Part shown: positions 26,052-36,462 of the stretch, in pieces
Layout: the number at the start of each line of letters is the position of its first letter
Position numbering within the stretch: position 1 is the first letter of the stretch
Assembly (NCBI GenBank): GCA_031553855.1
Contig: JAVBKW010000031.1
Location: 1 to 64,000 of the forward strand
Direction of reading: 5' to 3'
DNA length: 64,000 nt
Source of the DNA: RACS-047 sp031553855
GTDB lineage: Bacteria > Bacillota > Clostridia > Christensenellales > Pumilibacteraceae
Notes under the pieces: generated by a model
Database searches by the model: none
What the model was told of the DNA's origin: nothing
What the model saw: only the letters and a program-made list of their open reading frames with translations
Program-made: the position numbers and the translations under genes

Positions 26052-28934
26052 CTATATTATTTTAATACCAAATTCAATAAAACTATATTCGGGCTGCCAT
26101 AATTCACCCAAAGGATCGCACCAGCCGCGTTTATCTGTGAAAGACGAAGGACCGACAAACTCTGGATCCCCCGCGGTATTATGAAAAGGACCAAAGAAGT
26201 TACGGTTAGTTGAATAAAGTTCCAAAGTTATTTTATTTGATCCGTTTACTAAATAATCGGTAATATCTATAGTATAAGGCGGCCACAAAACTGATTTGAC
26301 AATTTTATCGTTCACGATAATGTTTAACGACGGACAAGACTTTTTAAAACATAATCCATATTTTTTACCGGGTTCAACATTTATGTTAATAGTTTTTGAT
26401 AATTCAACAGAGCCTCTAAAAAATAATAGTCCGGTCTTTGTCAGGTTATGCGTATCTGTTTTGCAATTAAGTTTGCCTATATAAAAATTTTTTGCTTCTA
26501 AGCAATTAGGTTTTTCAACAAATTCGTCCGCATAAACGCCAAAGTCTCCTAACAAATAGACATTTTCAAGCTCCGAGATATAAGTAATTTTATTTTTTTC
26601 CGTATCCAAAACACCGGGGTCGTTCATAACATGATATATATATTCGGATTGCTTAAATTCTGTATGTATTTCTACTTGATTTTTACCGATCAGAATATTT
26701 TCCGACACAGAATAAGCGTCGAGTTTAAGCCCGCTATAAAAATACGATGATTTACTCTGCGAAATATCCTTGCCGTTAAGATATACTTTGCCGTTTTTCA
26801 TCGTTTCAACAGCAAAAAACATTTTAGAGGGTTTTTCAGATACGTTAAAGCTATATCTTAATTTTAAATGTGCGTCTTTCCTTGTTTCGATAAGCTTTTC
26901 AAACAACAACAAAACATCCGGATACTGAATAAAGCTTTCGTCATTTACGGAACATTCCGGACAATCTAAAACAAAAGCATTATCATTATTAAGTTTTAAG
27001 TCCCATAAATTTCCGTCGTTATTTACTACAGAATAGATTTTATCGATTTCGTTATTTTTTTGCCGGCTTTCCATTAAAAGCATCGATTCAAAAGGTTGAA
27101 AACGTATTTCTTTTTCCGGCAACAACAAAGAAGAAAAATCGTTCAGGTCGTAACGCTCAAACGTATCTGTAACTTTGATAGTTGTAATCTTATCTTCAGT
27201 ATTTATAAGATAATAATATTCCATATCCTCGTATCTGCGTTTAAAAATTCGAAGATTATTAGTATTATCAAAAAGTTTTTGCTTTTTTGCACTGATTATA
27301 AGGTTTAAACTTACCGTTTCGATTTTTTGGAAAAACGTTTCAACTTCACTACTCTTATGTCCCTCCAACATAAACGGAGCTCGCGATTCAATAACAATTT
27401 CACCGCCTCCGGCACTAAATTCCTTGATAAAATCAAAAGTTTCTTTATCTAAATTCATCAAATCAGACAAAATTATTGTTTTATAAGAGCACTCGCCTAT
27501 TATAAAAGTGTTCTTATTAACTTTACCGTATTTTTTCAAAATGCACTCTGAGCCTATGTCGTAATCGATTACAGCGTCATCTAATTTTTGACAAACATTT
27601 TCAAAATTTCTCTCAATAATTTCGCAATCATTATTTCTGAAGCCGTTCCAATAACAATAAGCTGATTTGACGGGAGAAAACACTAAGATATCGCAAAGCC
27701 TCTCGCTTTGCGAAATAAGAGCGGCCAACTTATCGCAATAATCATTAAATATTTTCATATTAGGCCACCAGGGCTGATGTATAAATAAAGAAGGCGGATA
27801 ATCTCTTTTACGGTTGCCCTGCAAAGAATAAGCCATCAGGTGCTGACATGTCAAATCAACACCGTTGAAATACATCCATTCGGCTATATTTTTCAATTGC
27901 GCCGGCGTAATACTCCAGCTTGTTAGCGAAAACATTTCGGAGAGTACTCTTTTTTTCCCCGTTTGTTTGGCAATCGAAGAAATCTGGCGCGGGATAAAAT
28001 TTTTGCCTATTTCGCGTCCAAGCCAATCTAGTCCGGGATAGTGCATATAATCCATCGCCGCCATAAGATCTCCAGAAGATTCCATTTGACCTGAGAGAGA
28101 ATTTTCGTCATAACCATGACCGGTCAAAATATAGCCGTTTTTATCGCACCAATCATAAATTTGTTTATAATAATTATTTACCAAAAGACAGTTGGCAATA
28201 TCATAATAACGGTATCTAAATTCTTTGAATCCTTCTCCGTTTATAAATAAAAGACCTAAAAATTTTTTATAATCTTCACCGTAACGTGCAACATATTCTT
28301 CTTCTATATATTTTGAGTGAGGGCACTGCTTGACTCCGAATTGGGGTTCATCCGTAAAAAACCCTTTAAAGCCGTCACCGAAAAGCTCTTTGTATTTTTC
28401 ATGCGTCGAATCTATAAAATATTTAACTGCTTCCGGATTTAAAATGTCGGCATAATCGCAGCTTTCCATGTAATAAACCGCACATCTGGGAAAAGTTATA
28501 TTATCATCAGATTTAAGCTCGGTGCCGTTTACTGTATCATAAAAGCCTATAATGTTTTTAACTGATTGCGCCTCGCTCAAAGAATTAATAATTATACTCT
28601 TCAACCACTTTACGCAAAAATTTTTATTTTTTTCGACAACCTTACCGCCTGCAAAACCGCTGGGCCAACCGTTTTCATCATAAATATAAGCATCAATCCC
28701 TAACTGCCGGGCTTCTTCAATGCCGGCTTTTATGGCGTCGAACCATTCATTGCTCATATATTCGGTAGTACAACCGCCGCGCGCATGCATAAAAAAGCCG
28801 CCGACTCCGCCCTCGGACATTTCTCTGACCTGCTTTCTGATTTCGTTCGGATCAAGCTTATCGTTAAACGACCAAAATGGCAGAGATTTATATTTATACT
28901 TATTATTGCAAATTTTTTGAAACATAGATTTCAT
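26052..28934 (-). CDS. GH106-like large glycoside hydrolase
   Basis: A 960-residue protein without signal peptide, so probably acting inside the cell on imported oligosaccharides. The N-terminal barrel begins with the pattern Pro-Phe-Trp-Ser-Phe-Asn-Asp, Gly-Gly-Val-Gly-Gly-Phe-Phe-Met-His-Ala-Arg (residues 42-52) and Tyr-Asp-Glu-Asn-Gly-Trp-Pro-Ser-Gly (85-93), common to GH106 alpha-L-rhamnosidases and relatives. Phe-Thr-Asp-Glu-Pro-Gln (193-198) carries a candidate acid, Glu196. The C-terminal third is beta-sandwich-like. It starts four bases after the regulator stop with no obvious ribosome site, so translation is probably coupled. Rhamnose specificity is inferred, not shown. Confidence 0.7.
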   Translation of the reverse strand: MKSMFQKICNNKYKYKSLPFWSFNDKLDPNEIRKQVREMSEGGVGGFFMHARGGCTTEYMSNEWFDAIKAGIEEARQLGIDAYIYDENGWPSGFAGGKVVEKNKNFCVKWLKSIIINSLSEAQSVKNIIGFYDTVNGTELKSDDNITFPRCAVYYMESCDYADILNPEAVKYFIDSTHEKYKELFGDGFKGFFTDEPQFGVKQCPHSKYIEEEYVARYGEDYKKFLGLLFINGEGFKEFRYRYYDIANCLLVNNYYKQIYDWCDKNGYILTGHGYDENSLSGQMESSGDLMAAMDYMHYPGLDWLGREIGKNFIPRQISSIAKQTGKKRVLSEMFSLTSWSITPAQLKNIAEWMYFNGVDLTCQHLMAYSLQGNRKRDYPPSLFIHQPWWPNMKIFNDYCDKLAALISQSERLCDILVFSPVKSAYCYWNGFRNNDCEIIERNFENVCQKLDDAVIDYDIGSECILKKYGKVNKNTFIIGECSYKTIILSDLMNLDKETFDFIKEFSAGGGEIVIESRAPFMLEGHKSSEVETFFQKIETVSLNLIISAKKQKLFDNTNNLRIFKRRYEDMEYYYLINTEDKITTIKVTDTFERYDLNDFSSLLLPEKEIRFQPFESMLLMESRQKNNEIDKIYSVVNNDGNLWDLKLNNDNAFVLDCPECSVNDESFIQYPDVLLLFEKLIETRKDAHLKLRYSFNVSEKPSKMFFAVETMKNGKVYLNGKDISQSKSSYFYSGLKLDAYSVSENILIGKNQVEIHTEFKQSEYIYHVMNDPGVLDTEKNKITYISELENVYLLGDFGVYADEFVEKPNCLEAKNFYIGKLNCKTDTHNLTKTGLLFFRGSVELSKTININVEPGKKYGLCFKKSCPSLNIIVNDKIVKSVLWPPYTIDITDYLVNGSNKITLELYSTNRNFFGPFHNTAGDPEFVGPSSFTDKRGWCDPLGELWQPEYSFIEFGIKII

Positions 28935-28938
28935 GGCG

Positions 28939-30018
28939 TTAGATATTTTTTAACTCCTGCTCAATTATTGTGTGATTGAATATACCGCCTGACTTTTTTT
29001 TGTACTCGATCGCCTCGTATAATAAACGTCCTATTTCTTTGCCCATTTGATATTTCGGAATTTTTACACTTGGAAATTTATATCCGCACTTTTCCTGAAT
29101 AGCCGAATCAAATCCGAATCCGCCAAAGAGAAAATCTATGCCGTAAACAAAACTGGCTTTTTGCAGACAATTTATTATAGGCAAAGCTAATGCGTCATTA
29201 TGAAGAAAAATTCCTGTTTTATGTTTTCTGGAAAGTTTATCTTTAATTTGATCAAGAGCGTTATCTTCCTTAATATCAATTATTATGCTCTGCATATTGT
29301 GACTTTTTACTATCGTTTCATAACCTTTTTTACGTTCGTGAATTGCCACAAAATCAGTATCCCCTATCAAAACATGGATAAGCTTTTGGCAGCCGCGGTC
29401 AATGAGAGTTTCGCAGATTTTCATTGAAGGAATGACGTCATTACAATAGACCGAGTCACAAATAAAATCTTCGGGCGGTTTTCCAAGCATAACAAAAGGC
29501 ACGTTATGTTCTATCATTAGCTTATAATTACGCATAGACTTATCAAAAACATTACGTAAAGGAGTTATTATAAAACCGTCAATTTTAGAGTCTATCAATT
29601 TATTGATGTTTTGAAATTCCTCAAAAAAGTTTTTTCCCTCAACGGTTATGAGATCATATTTGTACTTATAAAAAGTTTGCCTGAGCGAAACTTCCAGTTC
29701 CTGATAATATCCAGGATCCGGCACGACAAACGAAACTTTTTTATCAGCTTTTGCATCAGATTCATAGTAATAGTTTTGCTCAAGTTTTTTTATTGCATCT
29801 TTGCTTACTCTTGTACCGTCACCAATTCTCCGAATAACATAACCGCATTCTTCCAATCTTGCGTAAGACTTACGTACTGTACCGCGTGCAACCCCGAAAT
29901 AAGAAGCAGCCGCCAATTCTGAGAGAATCAAATCATTAGATTTTAATTCACCCGTCAGAATCTGATTTACATTGTAATCAAAAATTTGATCGTCAATAGT
30001 TAAAATCTTATTAATCAT
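28939..30018 (-). CDS. GntR/LacI hybrid (AraR-like) regulator of operon 1
   Basis: A 359-residue regulator. A GntR-type winged helix (residues about 10-75, Ser-Glu-Leu-Ala-Ala-Ala-Ser-Tyr-Phe-Gly-Val-Ala-Arg-Gly-Thr-Val-Arg) is joined to a LacI-type sugar-sensing domain. This is the architecture of AraR. It is embedded in operon 1, overlapping the upstream glycosidase gene by four bases (ATGA), so it would be self-regulated. TTGTAC half-sites of AraR type occur at the head of the operon (38885 and 38944). The ligand is likely a sugar released by the neighbouring glycosidases. Confidence 0.85.
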   Translation of the reverse strand: MINKILTIDDQIFDYNVNQILTGELKSNDLILSELAAASYFGVARGTVRKSYARLEECGYVIRRIGDGTRVSKDAIKKLEQNYYYESDAKADKKVSFVVPDPGYYQELEVSLRQTFYKYKYDLITVEGKNFFEEFQNINKLIDSKIDGFIITPLRNVFDKSMRNYKLMIEHNVPFVMLGKPPEDFICDSVYCNDVIPSMKICETLIDRGCQKLIHVLIGDTDFVAIHERKKGYETIVKSHNMQSIIIDIKEDNALDQIKDKLSRKHKTGIFLHNDALALPIINCLQKASFVYGIDFLFGGFGFDSAIQEKCGYKFPSVKIPKYQMGKEIGRLLYEAIEYKKKSGGIFNHTIIEQELKNI

Positions 30019-31220
30019 TTTCTAAGACTACCCGCATATTTGTAAATACCTTCAAGATTTCCGTTATAAAGCTCACATAAAACTTCTGCGCGCTTCTTGG
30101 GCATAATTTCACCGTTACTGTTCGGCTCTGTAAAAAAACCGTAGTAAGGCTCGCCGGATCCAAGTTCACTGCCTGCGGTAGATGAATCGTTATACATGCG
30201 GAAAGAAAAAAGTGTTTCGACAAACGGCATATCGTTTTTGATATAATTGTACGCATCTCTTAAATATTTGCCTGCGTTTATATCGCGGCTTTCTTCGCCC
30301 ATGTCGATAAATCCGAACTCAGATAAAACAACTTTTTTTCCATTATCGCCGTATTTTTTTGCTACATCGTAACATGTGATATTAATATCGCGCCACTCTT
30401 CATCGACTTCATAGTCAAACTTTATTGTATTATAGGGATGCCAACACAATACGTCGAAATAATCGTCAGAATTTGTTGACTTTACACTTCCGGCAGGGAA
30501 ATTACCCGATTTAATATCTTTATAAATGTTTTCAAGACAGATCTCAACATACTTCATACTTCCAAAAGGAGCCAGCCCCGGCATAACAGAAACGCTTGCA
30601 GGATTACCCTCTTTAATGCCCTTTGTCGCGTAATACATATAATCTGTCATGATTTTGCACTTTTCTGCGCTAGAATAGGCGTTTCCGGTTACAGGCTTTA
30701 AGAACGGGTCATGGTTCATTTCATTGCCAACTTCCCAATAGGTAATCTCAGGAAAAGCTTTTGCCGTAGTTTCCCAAGCCTGACGGTTTTCTTCTAAAAA
30801 TTGCCTATATTCGGAATTGGCGGTTTCATCTCTTGAGGGAACCATGCTGGAAAATCCGCCGTCATAGTAATAATAATGATTCATAGCGATAATATGTTCT
30901 ATACCGGCGTCTTTTAGTTTTTTGATTATATTTTTAAATTTTACAATACCGCTGTTAATGAGCGTTGTCGGAGAAGATAGATATTCGTTTTGGTGCATCC
31001 ACAATCTGGCAGCTTTAACATTCATCTGTTTATAAAGATCAATAGTTACATCAAGATCAAAATTTTTTACATTGCTTGCACCCAAAGGCTCTGCAAATCC
31101 GTTTAAATATTTGTCACGTTCGTTAATATATCCGGGACCCTTAGGTGTATTATCATTACATCCCGCCGCTATGCCGCACATAAAAAATGCAGCCAAAATA
31201 ACCGAAATAATTTTTTTCAT
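30015..31220 (-). CDS. GH-A clan glycoside hydrolase lipoprotein
   Basis: From the ATG at 31220 (AGGGAG six bases upstream) this is a 401-residue lipoprotein with a lipobox before Cys21. A longer upstream frame has no signal peptide logic and is rejected. The TIM-barrel pattern of clan GH-A is clear: Trp-Glu-Val-Gly-Asn-Glu (acid/base Glu167) and Val-Val-Leu-Ser-Glu-Phe-Gly-Phe (nucleophile Glu301). It is a retaining glycosidase exposed on the cell surface, near GH5/GH39/GH53-type enzymes in layout, but the family cannot be fixed. It may cut the polymer before uptake by the ABC system encoded upstream. Confidence 0.78.
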   Translation of the reverse strand: MKKIISVILAAFFMCGIAAGCNDNTPKGPGYINERDKYLNGFAEPLGASNVKNFDLDVTIDLYKQMNVKAARLWMHQNEYLSSPTTLINSGIVKFKNIIKKLKDAGIEHIIAMNHYYYYDGGFSSMVPSRDETANSEYRQFLEENRQAWETTAKAFPEITYWEVGNEMNHDPFLKPVTGNAYSSAEKCKIMTDYMYYATKGIKEGNPASVSVMPGLAPFGSMKYVEICLENIYKDIKSGNFPAGSVKSTNSDDYFDVLCWHPYNTIKFDYEVDEEWRDINITCYDVAKKYGDNGKKVVLSEFGFIDMGEESRDINAGKYLRDAYNYIKNDMPFVETLFSFRMYNDSSTAGSELGSGEPYYGFFTEPNSNGEIMPKKRAEVLCELYNGNLEGIYKYAGSLRK

Positions 31221-31234
31221 AATAATCTCCCTTT

Positions 31235-32137
31235 TTAACCTTTTAATCCGCCTGCGCTGGTATTCTGAATGATACGTTTTTGAAAAATCGAAAAAATAGT
31301 TATGGTTGGAATGATTGAAAACACCATTGCTGCAAAAAGAGTAGGATAATCCTGACTTGTATATTCGTTTCCACCCGAATTTCCGTATGTAAGCGACTCT
31401 GCAATTTTTTGTATTCCTACTGCAAGCGTCATGTGCCCTCTTAAAAATAAATAAGCCGTTTGAAAGTCGTTCCAATTATTAATAAAAGAAATTATGGCTA
31501 CAGCTAACATTGCAGGTATCGCTTGGGGTAACATGATTTTATAAAAAATTTGAAATTTATTGGCTCCCTCAATTTGTCCTGCTTCGGCATAGCTCCAAGA
31601 GACACTTTTAAAATAGCCGTATAGCAAAAAGAAATTCATACCGAAACCGCCTAGTGACAATGTGATAACGCCGATATGCGTATTAAGCAGTTTAGTATCT
31701 GCCATAAGCCTGTAAAGCGCGGACAATGAACCTGCGGTTGGAACGATCATAACGACTATTGCTATGGTGTAAATCAGTTTTTTTCCTATGAAATCATATT
31801 TTGTCAGCACATATGCGGCAAGCGAGGAAGAAATTACCATCGCAAACGTAGAGCCCAAAGAAATTATAAGGCTGTTTGCGAACATGTTAATAATACTAAA
31901 ATCAATGTTTTTATCGTTAAAAATTCTTATATAAGAAGCAAACGTCCATACTTGGGGCAGTGCGATCGGCGAGTAAAAAAATTCACGCGCGCCTTTAAAC
32001 GAATTAAGCAAAACAAACAGAAGCGGCAGCAATAAAGTTATAGAGTATAAAACGAATATCACAAACGCAATATAATACGTCAAATGCTTAAGTTCACTAT
32101 TTTTATTTTTTTTGCTTTTCATGCTTACCGCTTCCAT
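31235..32137 (-). CDS. Sugar ABC transporter permease, MalG/LacG type
   Basis: A 300-residue inner-membrane protein with six predicted membrane segments. The cytoplasmic EAA loop is present near residue 190 (Glu-Ala-Gly-Gln-Ile-Glu-Gly-Ala-Asn), which docks the ATPase. It pairs with the permease at 36463. Unusually, two large secreted proteins are encoded between the two permeases. No ATPase gene is in the window; a shared MsmK-type ATPase elsewhere is likely. Confidence 0.92.
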   Translation of the reverse strand: MEAVSMKSKKNKNSELKHLTYYIAFVIFVLYSITLLLPLLFVLLNSFKGAREFFYSPIALPQVWTFASYIRIFNDKNIDFSIINMFANSLIISLGSTFAMVISSSLAAYVLTKYDFIGKKLIYTIAIVVMIVPTAGSLSALYRLMADTKLLNTHIGVITLSLGGFGMNFFLLYGYFKSVSWSYAEAGQIEGANKFQIFYKIMLPQAIPAMLAVAIISFINNWNDFQTAYLFLRGHMTLAVGIQKIAESLTYGNSGGNEYTSQDYPTLFAAMVFSIIPTITIFSIFQKRIIQNTSAGGLKG

Positions 32138-32180
32138 TTTTTTGCTCTCCGACTAAAATAAATTGTTTTAATGCAATAAT

Positions 32181-34442
32181 TTATACTTTGCGCTTAATTA
32201 TAAAACTAACGAATGCAAGCGGTAACAGGTTTAGCATTCCCAACGCTCCCTTGCAGCCTTTCTTGCATCCCGCAGGACCTTCAGGCGCGGGTGTAGGAGG
32301 ATCAGTTTCTTCAAGCGTTTCACCAGATGCAGGCATATTAGTATTGATAATTTTGAGCGCGCTTACAGAGTAATTAGCATTTTGAGAAAACTTAAAACCG
32401 ATAGCGCCAGAATATACAGCCCCGCTTACTTCTGCGAAAGGCTCATTCAAAAGTTCTGCCGGCTGACCTTCCTGAAGCGCCGCAATTGTCACTTTTTCTC
32501 CTCTTACTTCTATTCTGATATGAGTTTCTTTAGTAAATACGTTAAATAAAGAGTCAACTTCTTTGTCAACAAAAAAGTTTTTGAAAACAACCTTGCCGGC
32601 TCTGGTAAACTCTATTTCGTAATTGCCAAGATCTGCATTTTTTGCAAATATAACAGATACGGAATCGGTCTGTGAACTCACATTATTTATAACAAAATCA
32701 AAAATAAAGTTTTTATAAGTTTTCGTTGTAGTAAACGTGCTGCCAAGAACCGCGTCAGCGATCATTAGCTTATTATTTGAAATACTGACTGCCGCATTAG
32801 TTTCAAACAGATCGCTCTTAAAATTATTGAAGTCCGCTGTATAATGAGTTCCTGTCGCCGGAGCAACAGCATAAAATTCTTTACTGACCTCTGTCTCTCC
32901 CTGCTCGGGATTCGTTACTGTAACCTTTAAAGTATATTTGCCTTGCGATGTAACTTTTAAGCTGCTTAAGGAAACGTCTGACCAGTTTGTTTCTCCGTCT
33001 TTTTGAATCTCAGCTTTAACAGTCAATTGATCTGCAGTAAACGCATTGTCGGCAGCCTTTGGATCGATCGAATAGGTTTTGCCTGTTTCTAATTTTGATG
33101 CAAGGTCTGCTAAGCTTGCTGTAGGAATGGGTAAAACTGCTGTAGGAAATAAATAAGTTTTAATTTTACCGTTTGCAATGGCTTCGTTCATATGAACGTT
33201 TTTCGTCCACAGATTTAAACCGGCTTCGATATTATTATACTTAAAATCGTCACTAAATACTGTTTTACCGCCTTTTTCCACTATAACATTGTATACGGTT
33301 GCGAAAGTTCCGGCGCCGGACATAAGAGCGACACGTACTTCTTTTCCGTTAAGAACAGAACTTACAACAGCAGTATTTGCTGCATTTTCAATTTTGACAT
33401 CATTTTTATAGAGAGTTACAGTTCCGTCGGAAGCTATATCAAAAGATAATTTTGTACGCTCCATCATATTAAAATCAAAAATAATATCATTAGAAGGATT
33501 ATACACAAAATTAGTATCAAAGCCCATGATTTTAGCGGTGTCTGCTCCGTAGACGAAATAATTTGCCTCAGAAGCCAAATCTGCATAACTTGCGCTCAAA
33601 ATTGAAAGTCCCATCCAGGTCATATATGTGTCAATTTTTAATTCATACGACACTTTAAACGGAGCTTTAAAAGTTTCGGTTGAATAAATTGCCGCTCCAT
33701 GATCGCCGTTTTTAACTATATACTCTTCCCTGTCAAGCTCTTCTTCTGCCGTAGGGAAAAGATATGCCTGGCTGCCTCCGTTTATAGAAGCCTTCATAAC
33801 CTCGCCAATAGTCCACAAGTTGCGGCCTGTTTCAAAGTTATTATAAGCAAAGTTGTCTTCAAAAGAAGTTTTACCGTCTTTTTCGAGCTTAACATTATAC
33901 ACAGTAGAGCAAGTTCCGTCGCCGCCCATAAGACCTATGCGGACTTCCTTACCTGCTTTAACAGAATTAATACTTACTCCGTCAGCAACACCTTCTAATT
34001 TAACGTCGTTTTTATACAGAACCATAGAACCGTCTTCCGCTACGTCAAAAGTCAATTTTGTGCGTTCCATCATATTAAAACTGAACGCAATATCGTTAGA
34101 AGGGTTATAAACGAAATTAGTTTCAAAACCCATAATTTTAGCTACATCAGCACCGTATACAAAATAATTAGCCTCTGACCCTAAGTTTGAATAATCTGCG
34201 CTCATAAACGACATAGCCATCCATGTCATATAAGCATCCATTTTAAACTCAAAAGAAACCTTAAACGGTGCTGTAAAAGTTTGGGTTGTGAATACAGCCG
34301 CACCGTGAATTCCTCCGTTAACTTGATAAACAGCACGCTCAGCAGGAGCAGGTTCATCGGCTTTAGCAGCCATAGGTAATGAGAATGCCGTCATGCAAAG
34401 CGCCGCAATACAAGCAATTATTAATATTTTAAATTTTTTCAT
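32181..34442 (-). CDS. Surface protein with duplicated lectin-like domains and Cys C-terminal anchor
   Basis: A 753-residue secreted protein: signal peptide (1-28), two tandem homologous beta-sandwich domains (about 37-225 and 235-430; both contain Asn-Tyr-Phe-Val-Tyr-Gly-Ala-Asp, Asn-Phe-Val-Tyr-Asn-Pro-Ser-Asn-Asp and Met-Met-Glu-Arg-Thr-Lys-Leu), an Ig-like segment (about 440-530), a third laminin-G-like domain (about 535-700), a Pro/Glu linker, then Lys-Lys-Gly-Cys-Lys-Gly (Cys730), a hydrophobic segment and a Lys-Arg-Lys end. No catalytic motif is seen. It lies inside the ABC-transporter operon and is probably a glycan-binding protein held at the surface. The same C-terminal motif ends the protein at 44268. 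Confidence 0.75.
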   Translation of the reverse strand: MKKFKILIIACIAALCMTAFSLPMAAKADEPAPAERAVYQVNGGIHGAAVFTTQTFTAPFKVSFEFKMDAYMTWMAMSFMSADYSNLGSEANYFVYGADVAKIMGFETNFVYNPSNDIAFSFNMMERTKLTFDVAEDGSMVLYKNDVKLEGVADGVSINSVKAGKEVRIGLMGGDGTCSTVYNVKLEKDGKTSFEDNFAYNNFETGRNLWTIGEVMKASINGGSQAYLFPTAEEELDREEYIVKNGDHGAAIYSTETFKAPFKVSYELKIDTYMTWMGLSILSASYADLASEANYFVYGADTAKIMGFDTNFVYNPSNDIIFDFNMMERTKLSFDIASDGTVTLYKNDVKIENAANTAVVSSVLNGKEVRVALMSGAGTFATVYNVIVEKGGKTVFSDDFKYNNIEAGLNLWTKNVHMNEAIANGKIKTYLFPTAVLPIPTASLADLASKLETGKTYSIDPKAADNAFTADQLTVKAEIQKDGETNWSDVSLSSLKVTSQGKYTLKVTVTNPEQGETEVSKEFYAVAPATGTHYTADFNNFKSDLFETNAAVSISNNKLMIADAVLGSTFTTTKTYKNFIFDFVINNVSSQTDSVSVIFAKNADLGNYEIEFTRAGKVVFKNFFVDKEVDSLFNVFTKETHIRIEVRGEKVTIAALQEGQPAELLNEPFAEVSGAVYSGAIGFKFSQNANYSVSALKIINTNMPASGETLEETDPPTPAPEGPAGCKKGCKGALGMLNLLPLAFVSFIIKRKV

Positions 34443-34455
34443 AATACTTTTTTCC

Positions 34456-36447
34456 TCACTCCGCTAAATTAATGACTGAGACATTGTCAATATCCATGAC
34501 AACGCTAGAACCTGATACAATACAGAAATAGCCGGATGTATTAACATTTTCGAATACTAGTTTGGGAGTATCCAACTCCATTTCCGAATCACCGAAGTTT
34601 TTAAAGTAAACCGATAAAGTTCTGTTTTTTGCAATGAAAATGAACGTCATACCATCCGAAACTGTCCAATCCTTGCTTTGTTTCAAAAAATTATTTTTTT
34701 CCGACAGAGTAGTAGAATAACCCGACGACAGTTTCATCTGTGTTATTAAATCCAAACAAGTATTATTTTCAATTTGATTAAAAATGAAAACAGGATTTTC
34801 CATAAAATTTGCAGACCAATTATTTTTGCCCAGAGATAAACCAAACCATGTTCCTTCACCCGCATTTACAGACAAATAAGTAACATCAAATTTAAAAATA
34901 AAATCTGCATATTTTGAGGCAGGACCGAATTGAGAAACTCCGTCAAGACTCAGCCTTCCGTCAGGCGTACCCGAATCGTTGTTGGAATAGCCGTTGACGC
35001 CGCCCGATGCCTTCCAAAAAGAATTGAAACCTCCCATTTGTTCAACACCGGTAACAATATTTTCCTTTAATAAACTAAAGTCGGCATGTTGATCGCCTCC
35101 AAAGCCGGTTCCCGTTTTTGAATAGGTAATTCCTGTTAAAATAAAATCCGTGATCTTAGCATTTACTGCTCCGTCAATAGCTTTTGAACCGAATGAAAAC
35201 TTGCCGACAAACTCATAATTTTTAAATTCCGCAGCTTTTACATTCTCATTATAAACCGTCAGCCCTCCGTCATAACGTCCGCTTATTCTTATGTTTGCGC
35301 CGACAAAATCAGCTGCGGGTATTTTAGCTACACCTAGTGAAACTTTGTCTGTTCCGTCTGATACGCTAATCTTTTCATTCTCATTAATAAATTGCAAACT
35401 TTTCGCTTTTGCTGTACCGTGAGCGAAGTTAAGAGCAAAATTCTCACCAGCTTTAAGAGTCGCCGCATCTAGTATCAATGAAAAACTCATATTAAATACA
35501 TTGTAGCAGTCTGCGTCTTTTACAATTTCGGTTTTGCATACAACGCTATCGTTTTTAGCTTCGCTGAATGCTAGATATTGCTTCTTTCCGCTCAGGACTT
35601 TATCTCTTGAATTGCCCCAATATCTGAACGTAACATCCTTTTTAAAATCTTGAAAATAGTAATACCCTACAGCCGTTTTTTCAAAATCTTCATTAACGAT
35701 GACGGTTCCGTTAGCGGCGGTTATACAAAAATTATCAAACGAAACCGATTGCCCCATTGCTCCTAGCCCCGCCCAGCCGCCGATCATTACGCCGCTGACA
35801 GTTGCCCGTAAAGTATAAGATGCGTCGGGATCATTTTGCTTTTTTAAATATATTTTAGCCGTACTGCTGTCTAAAACAGCCTCATCGGTATCGCCTGTGC
35901 CTTTAGCATATTCAATCTTGATCGACATCCAACCTGTTTTAAAGCTTTCTCCGTCTCTTAAAATTTGCGTATAAGCCGCATCTTTTTGTGATTGCTTATG
36001 AAAATTCAAGAGCTGGTTTTGATCGTTAATAAAAATCAGAGCCGTGGCTGTGCCCGCGGATTTATCGGGATCAGGTATTCCGGATACGATATCAAACCAA
36101 TCGGCTGTCTGCTCTCCGACATCAACAGTTAACGTGTAGTTATCGGGCAGAGGCGTTTTAATTGTGTCGTCATATCCTTTCTGATAATTTACGACTTCCA
36201 TAAATCCGAAATTATTAATTTGCAGAACACCCTTTCCCTCCGATAGGGCTATTTTATCCGAGCTTGGATTCTCCCAGGCATTCAGGCCGCCGGTAAAATC
36301 GTCTTTAAAAACGACTGAAAATTTTTCCGCGGCTTTGATAGGCTGCACAATGCTTTGGCTTGTTTGAAATGTGATAATAAACGCTAAAATAAACACAAGC
36401 ATTACAGCCTTAACAGATATTCCCGACCTACTTTTTGATAATCTCAT
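34456..36447 (-). CDS. Secreted multi-domain beta-sandwich protein
   Basis: A 663-residue exported protein with an N-terminal hydrophobic signal segment (about 10-38). It appears to have three laminin-G/DUF1080-like beta-sandwich domains (about 45-245, 255-440, 455-660), each starting with a Phe-x-Asp-(Asp)-Phe or similar 'Asp-Phe' motif and Trp/Gly-rich strands. No catalytic pair and no C-terminal anchor are visible, so it may be secreted or bound to a partner. It is encoded between the first permease and the anchored 753-residue protein, suggesting the two act together in glycan capture. The ribosome site is AGGAGGG. Confidence 0.7.
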   Translation of the reverse strand: MRLSKSRSGISVKAVMLVFILAFIITFQTSQSIVQPIKAAEKFSVVFKDDFTGGLNAWENPSSDKIALSEGKGVLQINNFGFMEVVNYQKGYDDTIKTPLPDNYTLTVDVGEQTADWFDIVSGIPDPDKSAGTATALIFINDQNQLLNFHKQSQKDAAYTQILRDGESFKTGWMSIKIEYAKGTGDTDEAVLDSSTAKIYLKKQNDPDASYTLRATVSGVMIGGWAGLGAMGQSVSFDNFCITAANGTVIVNEDFEKTAVGYYYFQDFKKDVTFRYWGNSRDKVLSGKKQYLAFSEAKNDSVVCKTEIVKDADCYNVFNMSFSLILDAATLKAGENFALNFAHGTAKAKSLQFINENEKISVSDGTDKVSLGVAKIPAADFVGANIRISGRYDGGLTVYNENVKAAEFKNYEFVGKFSFGSKAIDGAVNAKITDFILTGITYSKTGTGFGGDQHADFSLLKENIVTGVEQMGGFNSFWKASGGVNGYSNNDSGTPDGRLSLDGVSQFGPASKYADFIFKFDVTYLSVNAGEGTWFGLSLGKNNWSANFMENPVFIFNQIENNTCLDLITQMKLSSGYSTTLSEKNNFLKQSKDWTVSDGMTFIFIAKNRTLSVYFKNFGDSEMELDTPKLVFENVNTSGYFCIVSGSSVVMDIDNVSVINLAE

Positions 36448-36462
36448 TTTCCCTCCTAGTTT

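Noticed and set aside
31221..31475. An 85-codon N-terminal extension of the GH-A lipoprotein
   Set aside because: The signal peptide and an AGGGAG site place the start at 31220; the extension overlaps the upstream permease gene in another frame.
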